DNA of 38,955 bases from an uncultured SAR116 cluster alpha proteobacterium (GTDB lineage Bacteria > Pseudomonadota > Alphaproteobacteria > Puniceispirillales > Marisalimonadaceae): positions 1 through 38,955 of the forward strand of contig CACMTN010000014.1 of NCBI GenBank assembly GCA_902616615.1, read 5' to 3'. How positions within the stretch are numbered: position 1 is the stretch's first letter; the number at the start of each line of letters is the position of its first letter. This document shows, one piece after another, positions 1-7,923 of this stretch. Both the position numbers and the translations under genes were made by a program. The notes beneath the pieces are model-generated. The model saw only the letters and a list, made by a program, of their open reading frames with translations. It was not told the origin of the DNA and did not search any database.

Positions 1-1173
1 TCAACAAAATTTGGTTCAGAATGGTATGGTCCTTACATGGGCTTTAAGCATGTTGAACTCATGACTTTAGGTCATTGGTACAAAGAAAAAGGACCTACAC
101 TTCCACCAGAAGGTCAACATTTTGAACGTTTTGTATTTGAAGAAGCTGGTGGACCAGAGATTTTTGATATTTGGCATAAACCAGCTAAACCAGGTTATGG
201 TGCCGCTCAAACTTGGCATTCATCTTTACCTGTAGCATTGCATTCAAGTACATGGTGTGGGGATAGGGCGATCTCTTTTTTAAATAATCAAAATAAAAAT
301 GAACCTTTTTGTTCTTGGGTATCATTTCCTGATCCTCATCATCCTTTTGATTGTCCTACTCCTTGGAGTACAATGTATAATCTAGATGATGTTGATTTAC
401 CTGCTGAGGGTCAAAAAGACTTAGATAATAGGCCTTGGTGGCATAAAGCATCTTTGGAAAGTGAACCAAATCTTGCTGATCCCCAACTTAAATTTTTTAG
501 AGCTAAGCTTTCTCGTTCAGTAGATCAAACAGAAAAACAATTAAGGGAGATGACTGCAAATTATTTTGGAATGATTTCATTAATAGACCATAATGTAGGC
601 AGAATAATTTTAGAACTAAAAAGATTAGGCATGGATAAAAATACTATTATTATTTATTCAACTGATCATGGAGATCTTTTAGGAGATCATGGCTTATATT
701 TAAAGGGACCAACTCCATATGAAGGTCTATTAAGGGTTGGATTGATTGTAAATGGTCCAAATATACCTAAGAATAAAGTCATAAAAGATCCTGTTTCTAC
801 AATGGATATTGCAGCAACAATTTGCGATATTGCTGGAGCAGAATTGCCTCATGTAGCTCAAAGTAAAAGCTTGATACCAGTCATAAGAAACAATGAATCA
901 AGAGATGTTGCACATAGTGAGTGGAAAGTTAATGCTAGTAGGTGTGGCGTTGAATTAGAACTACGTACCGTAAGAACAAAAAATGCAAAACTTACAATTG
1001 AAAAAAATACTGGTGCTGGTGAAATGTATAATCTTGATATTGACCCTAATGAGATGACAAATCTATTTGATGATGATAATTCGAGTAATCTTAAAAAAGA
1101 GTTGATGGATATGATTGAAGAAAGACCAGGAAAAGAATTATCAAATTTTGATGAACCTGTTGGAATGGCATAA
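1..1173 (+). CDS. Sulfatase-family hydrolase, C-terminal part (5' end outside window)
   Basis: The frame is open from base 1, so the start and the N-terminal catalytic Cys/Ser-x-Pro-x-Arg loop lie upstream of the window; the ATG at 37 is internal. The visible 390 residues carry the alkaline-phosphatase-fold second metal segment STDHGDLLGDHG and a DPHHPFD segment typical of large cytoplasmic sulfatases. Near the C-terminus is the MYNLDIDPNEMTNL element (usual form: Y-x-L-x-x-D-P-x-E-x-x-N-L). The family hydrolyses sulfate esters, with some phosphonate monoester or phosphodiester hydrolases. It resembles the sulfatase at 24977-26458 (DPHxPFD, GDHG) more than the two at 12637 and 17155. A TauD-type gene follows after 30 bases, suggesting one operon. 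The family is secure; the substrate is unknown, and maturation type cannot be judged because the active-site cysteine is not visible. Confidence 0.9.
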   Translation, partial: STKFGSEWYGPYMGFKHVELMTLGHWYKEKGPTLPPEGQHFERFVFEEAGGPEIFDIWHKPAKPGYGAAQTWHSSLPVALHSSTWCGDRAISFLNNQNKNEPFCSWVSFPDPHHPFDCPTPWSTMYNLDDVDLPAEGQKDLDNRPWWHKASLESEPNLADPQLKFFRAKLSRSVDQTEKQLREMTANYFGMISLIDHNVGRIILELKRLGMDKNTIIIYSTDHGDLLGDHGLYLKGPTPYEGLLRVGLIVNGPNIPKNKVIKDPVSTMDIAATICDIAGAELPHVAQSKSLIPVIRNNESRDVAHSEWKVNASRCGVELELRTVRTKNAKLTIEKNTGAGEMYNLDIDPNEMTNLFDDDNSSNLKKELMDMIEERPGKELSNFDEPVGMA

Positions 1174-1203
1174 ATTGTAATTAAAGAGGAAATTCTTGTA
1201 ATT

Positions 1204-2205
1204 ATGAAAACTAGTAAAATCAATGGTGAATGGACGACAAAAGAGCTTCAAATTGATAAAAACTGGTTAATAAATTTAGATCATTTAGATAAACAAGAAC
1301 TTTTTAAAGCTACTAAATTTGCAATTAAATCTAATAAATCTCTGTATGATATTAAAGATTCAGACTTTCCATTAAATAATTTTGTTAATAAAATTAATCT
1401 TATAAAAAAACAAATTCAGTTTGGTTTTGGATTTGTTGTTATTAAAGGACTTCCTATCACAGAATTTAATGATGAAGAAACAAAGGTAATGCTCTGGGGA
1501 TTAGGACAATATTTGGGATATCCTGAAAAACAAGATAAAGCAGGATCATTACTTCATGTAGTCACTGATACTGGGGCAAGTTTTGCCAATACTGATCATA
1601 TAAGAGGTTTTCAAACAAATGAGGAACTTCAATTTCATACTGATGGAGCAGATATTTTTGCTTTGTTATGCATAAGAAATGCTAAAACAGGAGGATTATC
1701 TAAGTTAGTATCATCAGTAGCAATATTTAGAGAAATTGAACAAAATAGACCCGATCTTGCCAGAGTTCTTCAACAACAATTTCATTTTGACTCTAGAACT
1801 CAAAATCCAAACGACGACAAAATTCAAAAAATTCCAATATTTGTAAAGCATGATAATCTCATAACAGCTTTATATAAAAGAAGATATATTAGGTCAGCTC
1901 AACGTTTTGAAGAAGTTCCAAAGTTAACAAAATTACAATTTGAAGCTCTTGATCTGTTAGATAAATTATGTAATGACAATAAGTTTTGTTTAAGCATGAA
2001 GCTAAGTCCTGGAGATCTAGAAATAGCTAGTAATGCAACTACGTTTCACTCAAGGGAAACTTATGAAGATTATCCCGATCCTAATAAAAGAAGATGCATG
2101 ATTAGATTATGGTTATCTATGTCTTATGAAAGACCCCTTCCAGAAGTCTATAAGAGAACTAGAGAATGGGAGCCAACATTCAAAAGAAGAGGTTTAATTA
2201 ATTAA
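1204..2205 (+). CDS. TauD/TfdA-family Fe(II)/2-oxoglutarate dioxygenase (divergent)
   Basis: The 333-residue protein has the clavaminate-synthase-like double-stranded beta-helix signature. H145-x-D147 in the segment LQFHTDGAD is the proximal iron pair, H282 in TTFHSRETY is the distal ligand, and arginines at 297 and 301 are placed to bind 2-oxoglutarate. Such enzymes hydroxylate a substrate using O2 and 2-oxoglutarate, sometimes causing C-S, C-O or C-N cleavage. It lies in the divergent branch near gamma-butyrobetaine/trimethyllysine-type enzymes rather than close to TauD: the N-terminal ~75 residues are extra and the His-Asp to His distance is 137. An AAGAGGA sequence lies about 13 bases before the ATG, longer than ideal. 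It sits 30 bases after a sulfatase and 79 before a CoA-transferase. Family confident, substrate unknown. Confidence 0.85.
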   Translation: MKTSKINGEWTTKELQIDKNWLINLDHLDKQELFKATKFAIKSNKSLYDIKDSDFPLNNFVNKINLIKKQIQFGFGFVVIKGLPITEFNDEETKVMLWGLGQYLGYPEKQDKAGSLLHVVTDTGASFANTDHIRGFQTNEELQFHTDGADIFALLCIRNAKTGGLSKLVSSVAIFREIEQNRPDLARVLQQQFHFDSRTQNPNDDKIQKIPIFVKHDNLITALYKRRYIRSAQRFEEVPKLTKLQFEALDLLDKLCNDNKFCLSMKLSPGDLEIASNATTFHSRETYEDYPDPNKRRCMIRLWLSMSYERPLPEVYKRTREWEPTFKRRGLIN

Positions 2206-2284
2206 ATTAAAACATTAACTATAATTATAATATTTTTAGCCTATCACTTTAGTGTAGAATAAGATTTAAATTTAGGAGTTTTAT

Positions 2285-3490
2285 ATGTTTAAACCACTCA
2301 AGGGTATAAAAGTTTTGGATTTGACTGGAGTTTTAGCAGGTCCTTATTGCACTTACCAATTAGCTTTGCTGGGTGCTGAGGTAATAAAAATAGAGAATCT
2401 TGAGCAAGGTGATTGGACAAGAGTTGGTGGAAAAGATCAATCTCTTAATAGCTTATATATGGGGACTTCATATCTAATTCAAAATTCAGATAAAAAGTCT
2501 ATCCAAATAAACCTTAAGTCAGAAAAAGGAAAAGAAATTGCATTAGAGTTGATTAAAAGGGTTGATATTTTTGTTGAAAACATGAGACCTGGAAAAGCTG
2601 AAAAATTAGGGCTTGGTTGGAAAGACGTTTCAAATATTAATAATAAAATTATTTATTGTTCAATTTCTGCATTCGGTCAGGATGGACCTCTCAAGAATAG
2701 GGGGGCTTATGATCACGTGGTTCAAGGGATGAGTGGAATTATGACTACTACTGGAACTAAACAAACTGGCCCAACTAAAGTGGGTTCCCCCTTTATAGAT
2801 TATTCAACGGGAATGAATGCTGCATTTGCTATCGTGTCTGCAATTCATGAGGTTAAACAAAAACAAAAATCTATTAGACTTGATGTATCCATGCTTGATA
2901 CCTCATTTTTGTTAATGGCAAATATGGTTACTGAACATTTGAATTCTGGATGGATACCTACCCCAATGGGAAATGAAGCACAAAGTGGTTCACCTGCATC
3001 TGGAATGTATAATACTCTAACATCCCCTATTTTACTTGCTGCCAACAATAATATTCAATTTTTATCTTTATGTAAGGCACTAAACACAATTGGGTCATTT
3101 GATACTGAAAAGTGGAAATCAGAAAAAATAAGAAAATCAAAACAAAGTGAGCTTAGAGAGGAATTTCAGAATATATTTATTACAAAAACAGCAGAAGATT
3201 TAGAAATACTTTTAAATAATTTTAATGTGCCTGCTGGAAAAATTAGGTCATTGCCAGAGGCAGTTGCAGAAAAGCAGTTCAAAGAAAGAAAATTGTGGAA
3301 TAAAATAAATATTAAAAGTATCAACAAAGATTTTTTGGTTCCAAGTATTGGTTTTAAAGTTGATGAAAGTGAGGTTTCGCCCAAAAATCCACCTCCAACT
3401 TTAGGAGAAGATACTGAGGATGTTTTGCAAAACATTGGAATAAACAAAGATCTATTAGGGGTACTTAAAAAAGAAGGTGTGATTAATTAA
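2285..3490 (+). CDS. CaiB/BaiF-family (class III) CoA-transferase
   Basis: This 401-residue protein matches the class III CoA-transferase family, which moves CoA between acyl-CoA and a free carboxylate through an aspartyl-CoA thioester. Visible hallmarks are the N-terminal GIKVLDLTGVLAGPY segment, VENMRPGKAEKLGLG near residue 98, and SAFGQDGPLKNRGAYDHVVQ. The nucleophile is D172 in VGSPFIDYSTGM, at the family's usual place (Asp169 in the formyl-CoA transferase reference). The C-terminus ends with the common PPPTLGEDTEDVL motif. The start has an AGGAG six bases upstream. It follows the dioxygenase in the same direction and overlaps the convergent enolase-superfamily gene by 8 bases. The CoA donor and acceptor are unknown; succinyl-CoA-dependent activation of an imported organic acid is plausible. 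Confidence 0.93.
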   Translation: MFKPLKGIKVLDLTGVLAGPYCTYQLALLGAEVIKIENLEQGDWTRVGGKDQSLNSLYMGTSYLIQNSDKKSIQINLKSEKGKEIALELIKRVDIFVENMRPGKAEKLGLGWKDVSNINNKIIYCSISAFGQDGPLKNRGAYDHVVQGMSGIMTTTGTKQTGPTKVGSPFIDYSTGMNAAFAIVSAIHEVKQKQKSIRLDVSMLDTSFLLMANMVTEHLNSGWIPTPMGNEAQSGSPASGMYNTLTSPILLAANNNIQFLSLCKALNTIGSFDTEKWKSEKIRKSKQSELREEFQNIFITKTAEDLEILLNNFNVPAGKIRSLPEAVAEKQFKERKLWNKINIKSINKDFLVPSIGFKVDESEVSPKNPPPTLGEDTEDVLQNIGINKDLLGVLKKEGVIN

Positions 3491-4595
3491 ATTTCTTGAT
3501 TTCTAATTCATTTATTGTTACGCCCACCCCAAAACCATCTGCTGGAAGTCTTGATTTACCATTTATAATTTCAGGATTTGGATTTTTTAACAATGATTTA
3601 AAATATTCAGTTTCTTTATATTGATATTCCATCAAAGGTGGTTCATTTGCAGCTGCACAGATTTGAAGAGTGTGAGCGTGAGCTACTGGCCCAGTTGGAT
3701 TATGAGGTGAAAATTTTACATTATGGTCATTAAAAAATTTATCTAAGGCTATAAGCTCATCTGGCCCGCCTGCGTATTTAATGTCAGGCATCATAACGTC
3801 GTACACACCAGATTTGACATATCTTTCAAAACCTGCAGTAAGAATTTTTTTTTCCAAACCAGCTAAAAACATACCCTTTGAATTTGATATTGATCTTATT
3901 TTTTTTAATTCTCCTATACTTTCAATTGTTTCTGGTATAGGGCACTCCAACCAATATAAATTTAAACCCTCAACCTCTTTGATTAGATCTATAGTTGTTT
4001 CAAAATTAAATCTCCAATGACAATCAATCATTACATCAACCTTAGGACCCACAGTTTGCTTGATTATGTTTATCCTTTCTAATCCAGGTTTCATTGCTTC
4101 TCGTATTTCTTTAGACGTCAATCCTACTGAAACCTCATCAAAAGGTGCGAACTTAATTTTTGTAAAACCATCTTTCACTACTTCCTGGAGTTTATTTGCA
4201 ATTCCGATAGGCGTTCTATCGACTGTTGATCGATTAAAATTCGCATATGTGCTTATTTTTTCATGATTTTTACCAAACATTGAACTAATTGATTTTTTTT
4301 TCAACTTACCTTCAATATCCCATAAGCATTGCATAATCGCAGAACTTATTGCAGCTTCTACTATATTATTAAAAGGTATTTGTTTTTTTATATCTTGAGG
4401 TGATATATAGTTTTTATTCAATATTAATTCAAAAATTGTTTGACTATTGCTAAAAATTTCCTTTTCTTTCCCTTGGAGTGTTGCTTCTCCCCATCCAAAA
4501 ACACCAATATCATTTTCTAATTTTACAAATATCCATTTGGTTTTTTTAGTGACATAGGCTTCAAATAAGTTGGATTTAATAATTTTGTTTGTCAT
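3483..4595 (-). CDS. Enolase-superfamily (mandelate racemase/muconate-lactonizing type) enzyme, probable acid-sugar dehydratase
   Basis: The 370-residue protein carries the MR-type barrel residues: K146-x-K148 (TKIKFA), metal ligands D191 (MIDCHW), E217 (WLECPIPE) and probably E248 (LAGLEKK), D271 in MMPDIKYAGG, and H298 in FSPHNPTGPVA. A His after the sixth strand in an SPHNPxGP context resembles galactonate-dehydratase-like members. These use Mg2+ to abstract the proton alpha to a carboxylate, leading to dehydration or epimerisation. The third metal ligand is spaced about five residues further than usual. It converges on the CoA-transferase with an 8-base overlap and is divergent from aconitase X, so both dehydratase-type genes may share a control region (4596-4686). 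Substrate undetermined. Confidence 0.9.
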   Translation of the reverse strand: MTNKIIKSNLFEAYVTKKTKWIFVKLENDIGVFGWGEATLQGKEKEIFSNSQTIFELILNKNYISPQDIKKQIPFNNIVEAAISSAIMQCLWDIEGKLKKKSISSMFGKNHEKISTYANFNRSTVDRTPIGIANKLQEVVKDGFTKIKFAPFDEVSVGLTSKEIREAMKPGLERINIIKQTVGPKVDVMIDCHWRFNFETTIDLIKEVEGLNLYWLECPIPETIESIGELKKIRSISNSKGMFLAGLEKKILTAGFERYVKSGVYDVMMPDIKYAGGPDELIALDKFFNDHNVKFSPHNPTGPVAHAHTLQICAAANEPPLMEYQYKETEYFKSLLKNPNPEIINGKSRLPADGFGVGVTINELEIKKFN

Positions 4596-4686
4596 ATAAA
4601 AAATTTTGGTAAATTATAAATTTATAAAATAAAGTTATATTTTATATTTTTTTTGTAAATACATATTTTTTTAAAGGGGATAATTG
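4596..4686. promoter_or_regulatory. Divergent AT-rich control region between enolase-superfamily gene and aconitase X
   Basis: This 91-base spacer separates two divergently read dehydratase-type genes and must hold both promoters. It is almost entirely A/T, with runs such as AAATTATAAATTTATAAAAT; no confident -35 element can be singled out. Its right end holds the ribosome-binding sequence AAGGGGA at 4674-4680 for aconitase X, which favours the ATG at 4687 over the TTG at 4684. Confidence 0.4.
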
Positions 4687-5913
4687 ATGTATTTGAATGA
4701 TGAAGAAAAATCAATGCTTAATGGTGATTTTGGTCAGGCAAAGAAATGGGCACTAGAACATCAAATTAAAGTTGGAAAGTTTTTTTCAGCAAGTAAATTT
4801 GTAAATGTAAGTCAAGCACATATGATGGTAGATCCTGAATCAATAGGTCAAGCAGGAGTTATTTTTTTAGAGGATTTAGTTAATAAGGGTGCTAAAGTAT
4901 CTATCCCTACTATAACCGACCCTAGAGGAGTGGATTTAAATTATTATAAACCACTTGGTCAAACTGAAGAAATGGCAGAAATAGATCGAAGAACTATAAA
5001 AGCTTGTACATCAATGGGTATTATGATGACTGATACCTGCGTTAATTATCAGACTATCATGCCGCCTGTTTATGGAGATCATGTTGCATATGGTGATACT
5101 GGAGTTGTTATTTATTCCAATAGTGTATGCGGAGCAAGATCTAATTTTGAGGGAGGTCCATCAGCTTTAGCAGCGGGTTTAACTGGAAGAACACCTCAGT
5201 ATGGCCTACACCTTGATGAGAATAGGTTACCAACTAAAAGATTTTGCGTCAAATATCAACCAAAAGATTTGACAGATTGGGGAATTTTAGGAGCTATTAT
5301 TGGAAAAACTTTAGGGTCTTATTGGGAAGTACCTTTAATAGAGGCTTTAGAAGTAATTCCTAATTCTGACGAAATGAAACATATGGGTGCAGCTATGGCA
5401 AGTTATGGGTCTACACCTTTATTCCATCTTCATAAAATTACGCCCGAGGCAAAGAATCTTAAAATTGAACAATTTGCTAATCTTGATTTAATTGACATAA
5501 ATTCATCTGATTTTGAATCCTTAAAATCTTCATTTGGTAATAAAGGTGATAAAATTGATGTGGTTGTTTTTGCTGCACCTCAATTATCAATAGTTGAAAT
5601 GCAAAAAGTTGCAAATTTAAGTCATAATAAAAGCTTTAAGGTGCCAGTTATAGTTTGTACATCACCACAAGTATATGCAGACTCAATAAGAATGGGATTT
5701 ATTGAAAAGATCGAAAATTCTGGTGCAAAAGTTTTACAGGGTACTTGTTTCTACCAACAGTATGCACGTGAAATTGGAGAAGCAAACGGTTGGAAAAGAT
5801 TATTAAGCAACTCAACAAAAATTGTTAACATATTAGGTGGCTACGGATACACACCTGCCTTAGCAAGTATGGAAAATTGCATACTAGCAGCAGTTAAAGG
5901 GGAAATGGTATGA
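4687..5913 (+). CDS. Aconitase X catalytic (large) subunit
   Basis: The 408-residue protein starts YLNDEEKSMLNGDFGQA, the classic N-terminus of the AcnX (former DUF521) large subunit. It also shows ASKFVNVSQAHM, a TDTC motif, NSVCGARSNFEGGPSALAAGLTGR-type residues around 155-175, and a C-terminal GGYGYTPALASMENCI segment. Aconitase X enzymes are Fe-S dehydratases; characterised bacterial members dehydrate cis-3-hydroxy-L-proline and archaeal ones act on mevalonate 5-phosphate. Cysteines in TDTC, NSVCG and VIVCTSP are candidate cluster ligands. ATG 4687 is chosen because AAGGGGA lies seven bases before it. The swivel subunit gene overlaps its stop codon by ATGA, so the two are translated together. 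No proline-pathway gene is nearby, so cis-3-hydroxyproline is not assumed. Confidence 0.93.
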   Translation: MYLNDEEKSMLNGDFGQAKKWALEHQIKVGKFFSASKFVNVSQAHMMVDPESIGQAGVIFLEDLVNKGAKVSIPTITDPRGVDLNYYKPLGQTEEMAEIDRRTIKACTSMGIMMTDTCVNYQTIMPPVYGDHVAYGDTGVVIYSNSVCGARSNFEGGPSALAAGLTGRTPQYGLHLDENRLPTKRFCVKYQPKDLTDWGILGAIIGKTLGSYWEVPLIEALEVIPNSDEMKHMGAAMASYGSTPLFHLHKITPEAKNLKIEQFANLDLIDINSSDFESLKSSFGNKGDKIDVVVFAAPQLSIVEMQKVANLSHNKSFKVPVIVCTSPQVYADSIRMGFIEKIENSGAKVLQGTCFYQQYAREIGEANGWKRLLSNSTKIVNILGGYGYTPALASMENCILAAVKGEMV

Positions 5914-6317
5914 ATAAAATATTAAAATGTCATCCAGGGATTGGTGATAAGACAGAAGGGATTGTCCTATGTGCCAAAGATAATTTTTCTGCTCGTTATG
6001 ATTTGGATAGGGTTAAAGGTGTGTTTTCTAGGCCACAACATAAATTATTTGGCAAATCGTATAAAAATAAGATTTTAGTTTTAAATGAATCTAAGGGAGG
6101 TGTGGCATCTGCATGGATGTTATATGAAATGAAGGTTAGGGATATGGTTCCAAAAGCAATTCTTTTTAATAAGGCTAATACCATATTAGCTCAAGGAGCA
6201 GCTCTAGCAAATTTAACTATGTGTGATAGATTTATAGATGGGGACATAACATCTTTATTAAAAACTGGCGATAAAGTAATTATAAATCCGTCAGAAGGTT
6301 ATGTGGAAGTTTCATAA
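5910..6317 (+). CDS. Aconitase X swivel (small, DUF126) subunit
   Basis: This 135-residue protein matches the small swivelling domain that completes the aconitase X active site. Typical features are GIVLCAKDNFSARYDLDR at the N-terminus, KGGVASAWMLYEMK at about residue 60, NKANTILAQGAALANL around 90, and DKVIINPSEGYVEV at the C-terminus. Many AcnX proteins have a Gly/Ser-rich loop (GRGSSS-like) where this one has KGGVASAW, which marks a separate subfamily. The start codon overlaps the large subunit's stop as ATGA, and GGGGAAA lies just upstream within the preceding gene. Together the two genes encode one heteromeric dehydratase. Confidence 0.92.
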   Translation: MNKILKCHPGIGDKTEGIVLCAKDNFSARYDLDRVKGVFSRPQHKLFGKSYKNKILVLNESKGGVASAWMLYEMKVRDMVPKAILFNKANTILAQGAALANLTMCDRFIDGDITSLLKTGDKVIINPSEGYVEVS

Positions 6318-6334
6318 AAATTATTTATGGATAC

Positions 6335-6368
6335 ATAAAAATTATAAATTTCTAATATGTTATAATTT
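6335..6368. promoter_or_regulatory. Inverted repeat and candidate promoter upstream of TTT transporter 1
   Basis: AAATTATAA at 6339-6347 and TTATAATTT at 6360-6368 form a perfect 9-base inverted repeat with a 12-base spacer. The right arm contains TATAAT (6361-6366), a possible -10 box 41 bases before the ATG at 6407. The left side includes the 16-mer ATAAAAATTATAAATT (6335-6350), which occurs again between the LysR gene and the sulfatase at 12569-12584. The composition is so AT-rich that chance is a real alternative, and no good -35 box is seen. Confidence 0.35.
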
Positions 6369-6406
6369 CAATTAACATGTTAATATCATATTTAGGGGAT
6401 TTTATT

Positions 6407-7381
6407 ATGGTGTTTTTTAAAAGTAAATTTAAGTTAATTTTTGTAATTATAAGTTCAATTCTATTTTCTTCTGGTGCTTTTTCTTCAGATTATCCAACGA
6501 AACCAATTAATGTAATGGTTGGTTATGCAGCCGGGGGTGGAACGGATTCTTATGCTAGAACGTTAGCTAGCTTTATTCATGAGCATTTAGGAATGCCATT
6601 TATGATTACTAATAAACCTGGTGCCAGTGGTTTTATTGCAGCTAAAGCTGTTGCGGATGCAAAATCTGACGGATATAGGTTGTATGTTATGGCTCCTGGA
6701 CCTTTTTTCATTAAAGATGTTTTAGATGGCGATAAAGCTAAAGTTAAGCCTTTAGAGGTTTTTAGACCTCTTGGGACAGTAGGAGTTCTAAATACTTCAT
6801 TAATGGTTCCTATGGATTCACCCTTTAAAACTGCCAAAGATTTTGTAAATTATTATAAAGCAAACCCAGATAAAGTTGCAAGGTGGGCAAATACTGGAAA
6901 TGCAAGTTTACATACTTTAGGTGGACATGCTTTTTTACAAGCTAATGGAATTAAAGCTCAAACAATACCTCATAAAGGTGGTGCAAAAGCAAGACTATCG
7001 ATTATTAGTAAACAAGTTGATTACGGTTTTGTTGGAATACAATTATTAGCTGGCTTTGATACAAAAATGAGACCTTTAGGTGCTTTAGGGAATACTAGAG
7101 ACCCAAATTATCCAGATGTTCCAACTGTTGAGGAAGCTGGTTTGCCTCCAATGGGAATTGCAAATCCAATGATGGTTTGGGCAAAAAAAGATATTCCAGA
7201 AGATGCAGCTCAAAAATTAATTGTCGCAATTAAAAAAGTTGCTGAGAGTAAAGGTTTTAAAAAATTAATTAAAAAACTTGGTTTATCAGCTATTTATGCT
7301 TCTCCAGAAGAGTCTGTGAAGCTATTAAACGATCTAGGAGCTCAAGTGACACCTGTTGCTAAAAGAGTTTTCAATAAGTAG
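6407..7381 (+). CDS. tctC: TTT transporter periplasmic solute-binding protein (TctC family)
   Basis: A 324-residue precursor with an N-terminal signal peptide: lysine-rich start, hydrophobic core (FVIISSILFSSGAF), and probable cleavage before SDYPTKPI. The mature part opens with the TctC/Bug hallmark YPTKPINVMVGYAAGGGTDS and shows NKPGASGF near residue 70. Family members bind carboxylates in the periplasm and deliver them to TctAB. ATG 6407 is preferred over the in-frame ATG at 6377 because AGGGGA lies seven bases before it and because the signal peptide then starts normally. A strong terminator follows five bases after the stop, so the binding protein is probably made in excess over the membrane subunits. 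Ligand unknown. Confidence 0.93.
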   Translation: MVFFKSKFKLIFVIISSILFSSGAFSSDYPTKPINVMVGYAAGGGTDSYARTLASFIHEHLGMPFMITNKPGASGFIAAKAVADAKSDGYRLYVMAPGPFFIKDVLDGDKAKVKPLEVFRPLGTVGVLNTSLMVPMDSPFKTAKDFVNYYKANPDKVARWANTGNASLHTLGGHAFLQANGIKAQTIPHKGGAKARLSIISKQVDYGFVGIQLLAGFDTKMRPLGALGNTRDPNYPDVPTVEEAGLPPMGIANPMMVWAKKDIPEDAAQKLIVAIKKVAESKGFKKLIKKLGLSAIYASPEESVKLLNDLGAQVTPVAKRVFNK

Positions 7382-7385
7382 ATTG

Positions 7386-7416
7386 AAAAAGGCCATTTAC
7401 AAATGGCCTTTTTTTT
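7386..7416 (+). terminator. Rho-independent terminator/attenuator between tctC and tctB
   Basis: AAAGGCCATTT pairs perfectly with AAATGGCCTTT (7388-7411) around a tiny loop and is followed by a run of T to 7416. The GGCC core gives a stable stem. It ends three bases before the tctB start, so it probably reduces readthrough into tctBA and may also shape access to the tctB start. Confidence 0.88.
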
Positions 7417-7419
7417 AAA

Positions 7420-7923
7420 ATGTTCAATTTAAATAAATTTAAAAATTTTAACTTTTCTTCTGGGTTAGCTTTACTCATGATTAGTTTGTTTTTATTGTTT
7501 GATATTAGATCAACAGAATTTTCTGATGTCACAACAGGGGAAGGAGTTGTAGGTCCAAAAACAGCTCCAACTTTCTTAAATACTGGAATAATATGCCTTT
7601 CAATTTTATTAATAATTAGTAGTTTTTCTAATAAAAATAGTAATGAGAAATTAGAAAATATTGATTTGACTTTAATTTTGAAAAAAGTCCTATTGATATT
7701 AATTGCCTTTTTATACTTGTTTTTGACTAATTTTATAGGATATTTAACAAGTACATTACTAATAATACCATTAATACTCTACATATTTGAAAACAAAAAT
7801 TTAAAAAAAAATTTAGTTATTTCTATTAGTGGAGCTCTTATTTATTATATTTTTTTTATTAAAATTTTAGGTTTACATAATCCTGATCCTTATTATGAAA
7901 TTTTTAATATAGTGAGCTTCTGA
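7420..7923 (+). CDS. tctB: TTT transporter small membrane subunit (TctB family)
   Basis: This 167-residue hydrophobic protein has four likely membrane helices: about residues 14-29 (GLALLMISLFLLFDIR), 50-66, 88-108 and 128-150. An extracellular-type loop with GPKTAPTFLNTGI follows helix 1. TctB is the poorly conserved small partner of TctA. The family assignment rests on size, helix pattern and its place directly before tctA, with which it overlaps by one base (TGATG). No Shine-Dalgarno sequence precedes the ATG; the terminator T-run lies immediately upstream. Translation may therefore be weak or depend on readthrough RNA structure. Confidence 0.85.
   Translation: MFNLNKFKNFNFSSGLALLMISLFLLFDIRSTEFSDVTTGEGVVGPKTAPTFLNTGIICLSILLIISSFSNKNSNEKLENIDLTLILKKVLLILIAFLYLFLTNFIGYLTSTLLIIPLILYIFENKNLKKNLVISISGALIYYIFFIKILGLHNPDPYYEIFNIVSF

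Noticed and set aside
858-1223. Reverse-strand open frame of 121 codons over the end of the first sulfatase
   Set aside because: It lies wholly in the shadow of well-supported genes on the other strand, has no recognisable domain and no ribosome-binding site.
2241-2257. Short imperfect dyad (CTATCACTTTAGTGTAG) before the CoA-transferase
   Set aside because: The arms are short and contain a bulge, there is no T-run, and it has no second copy in a comparable place.
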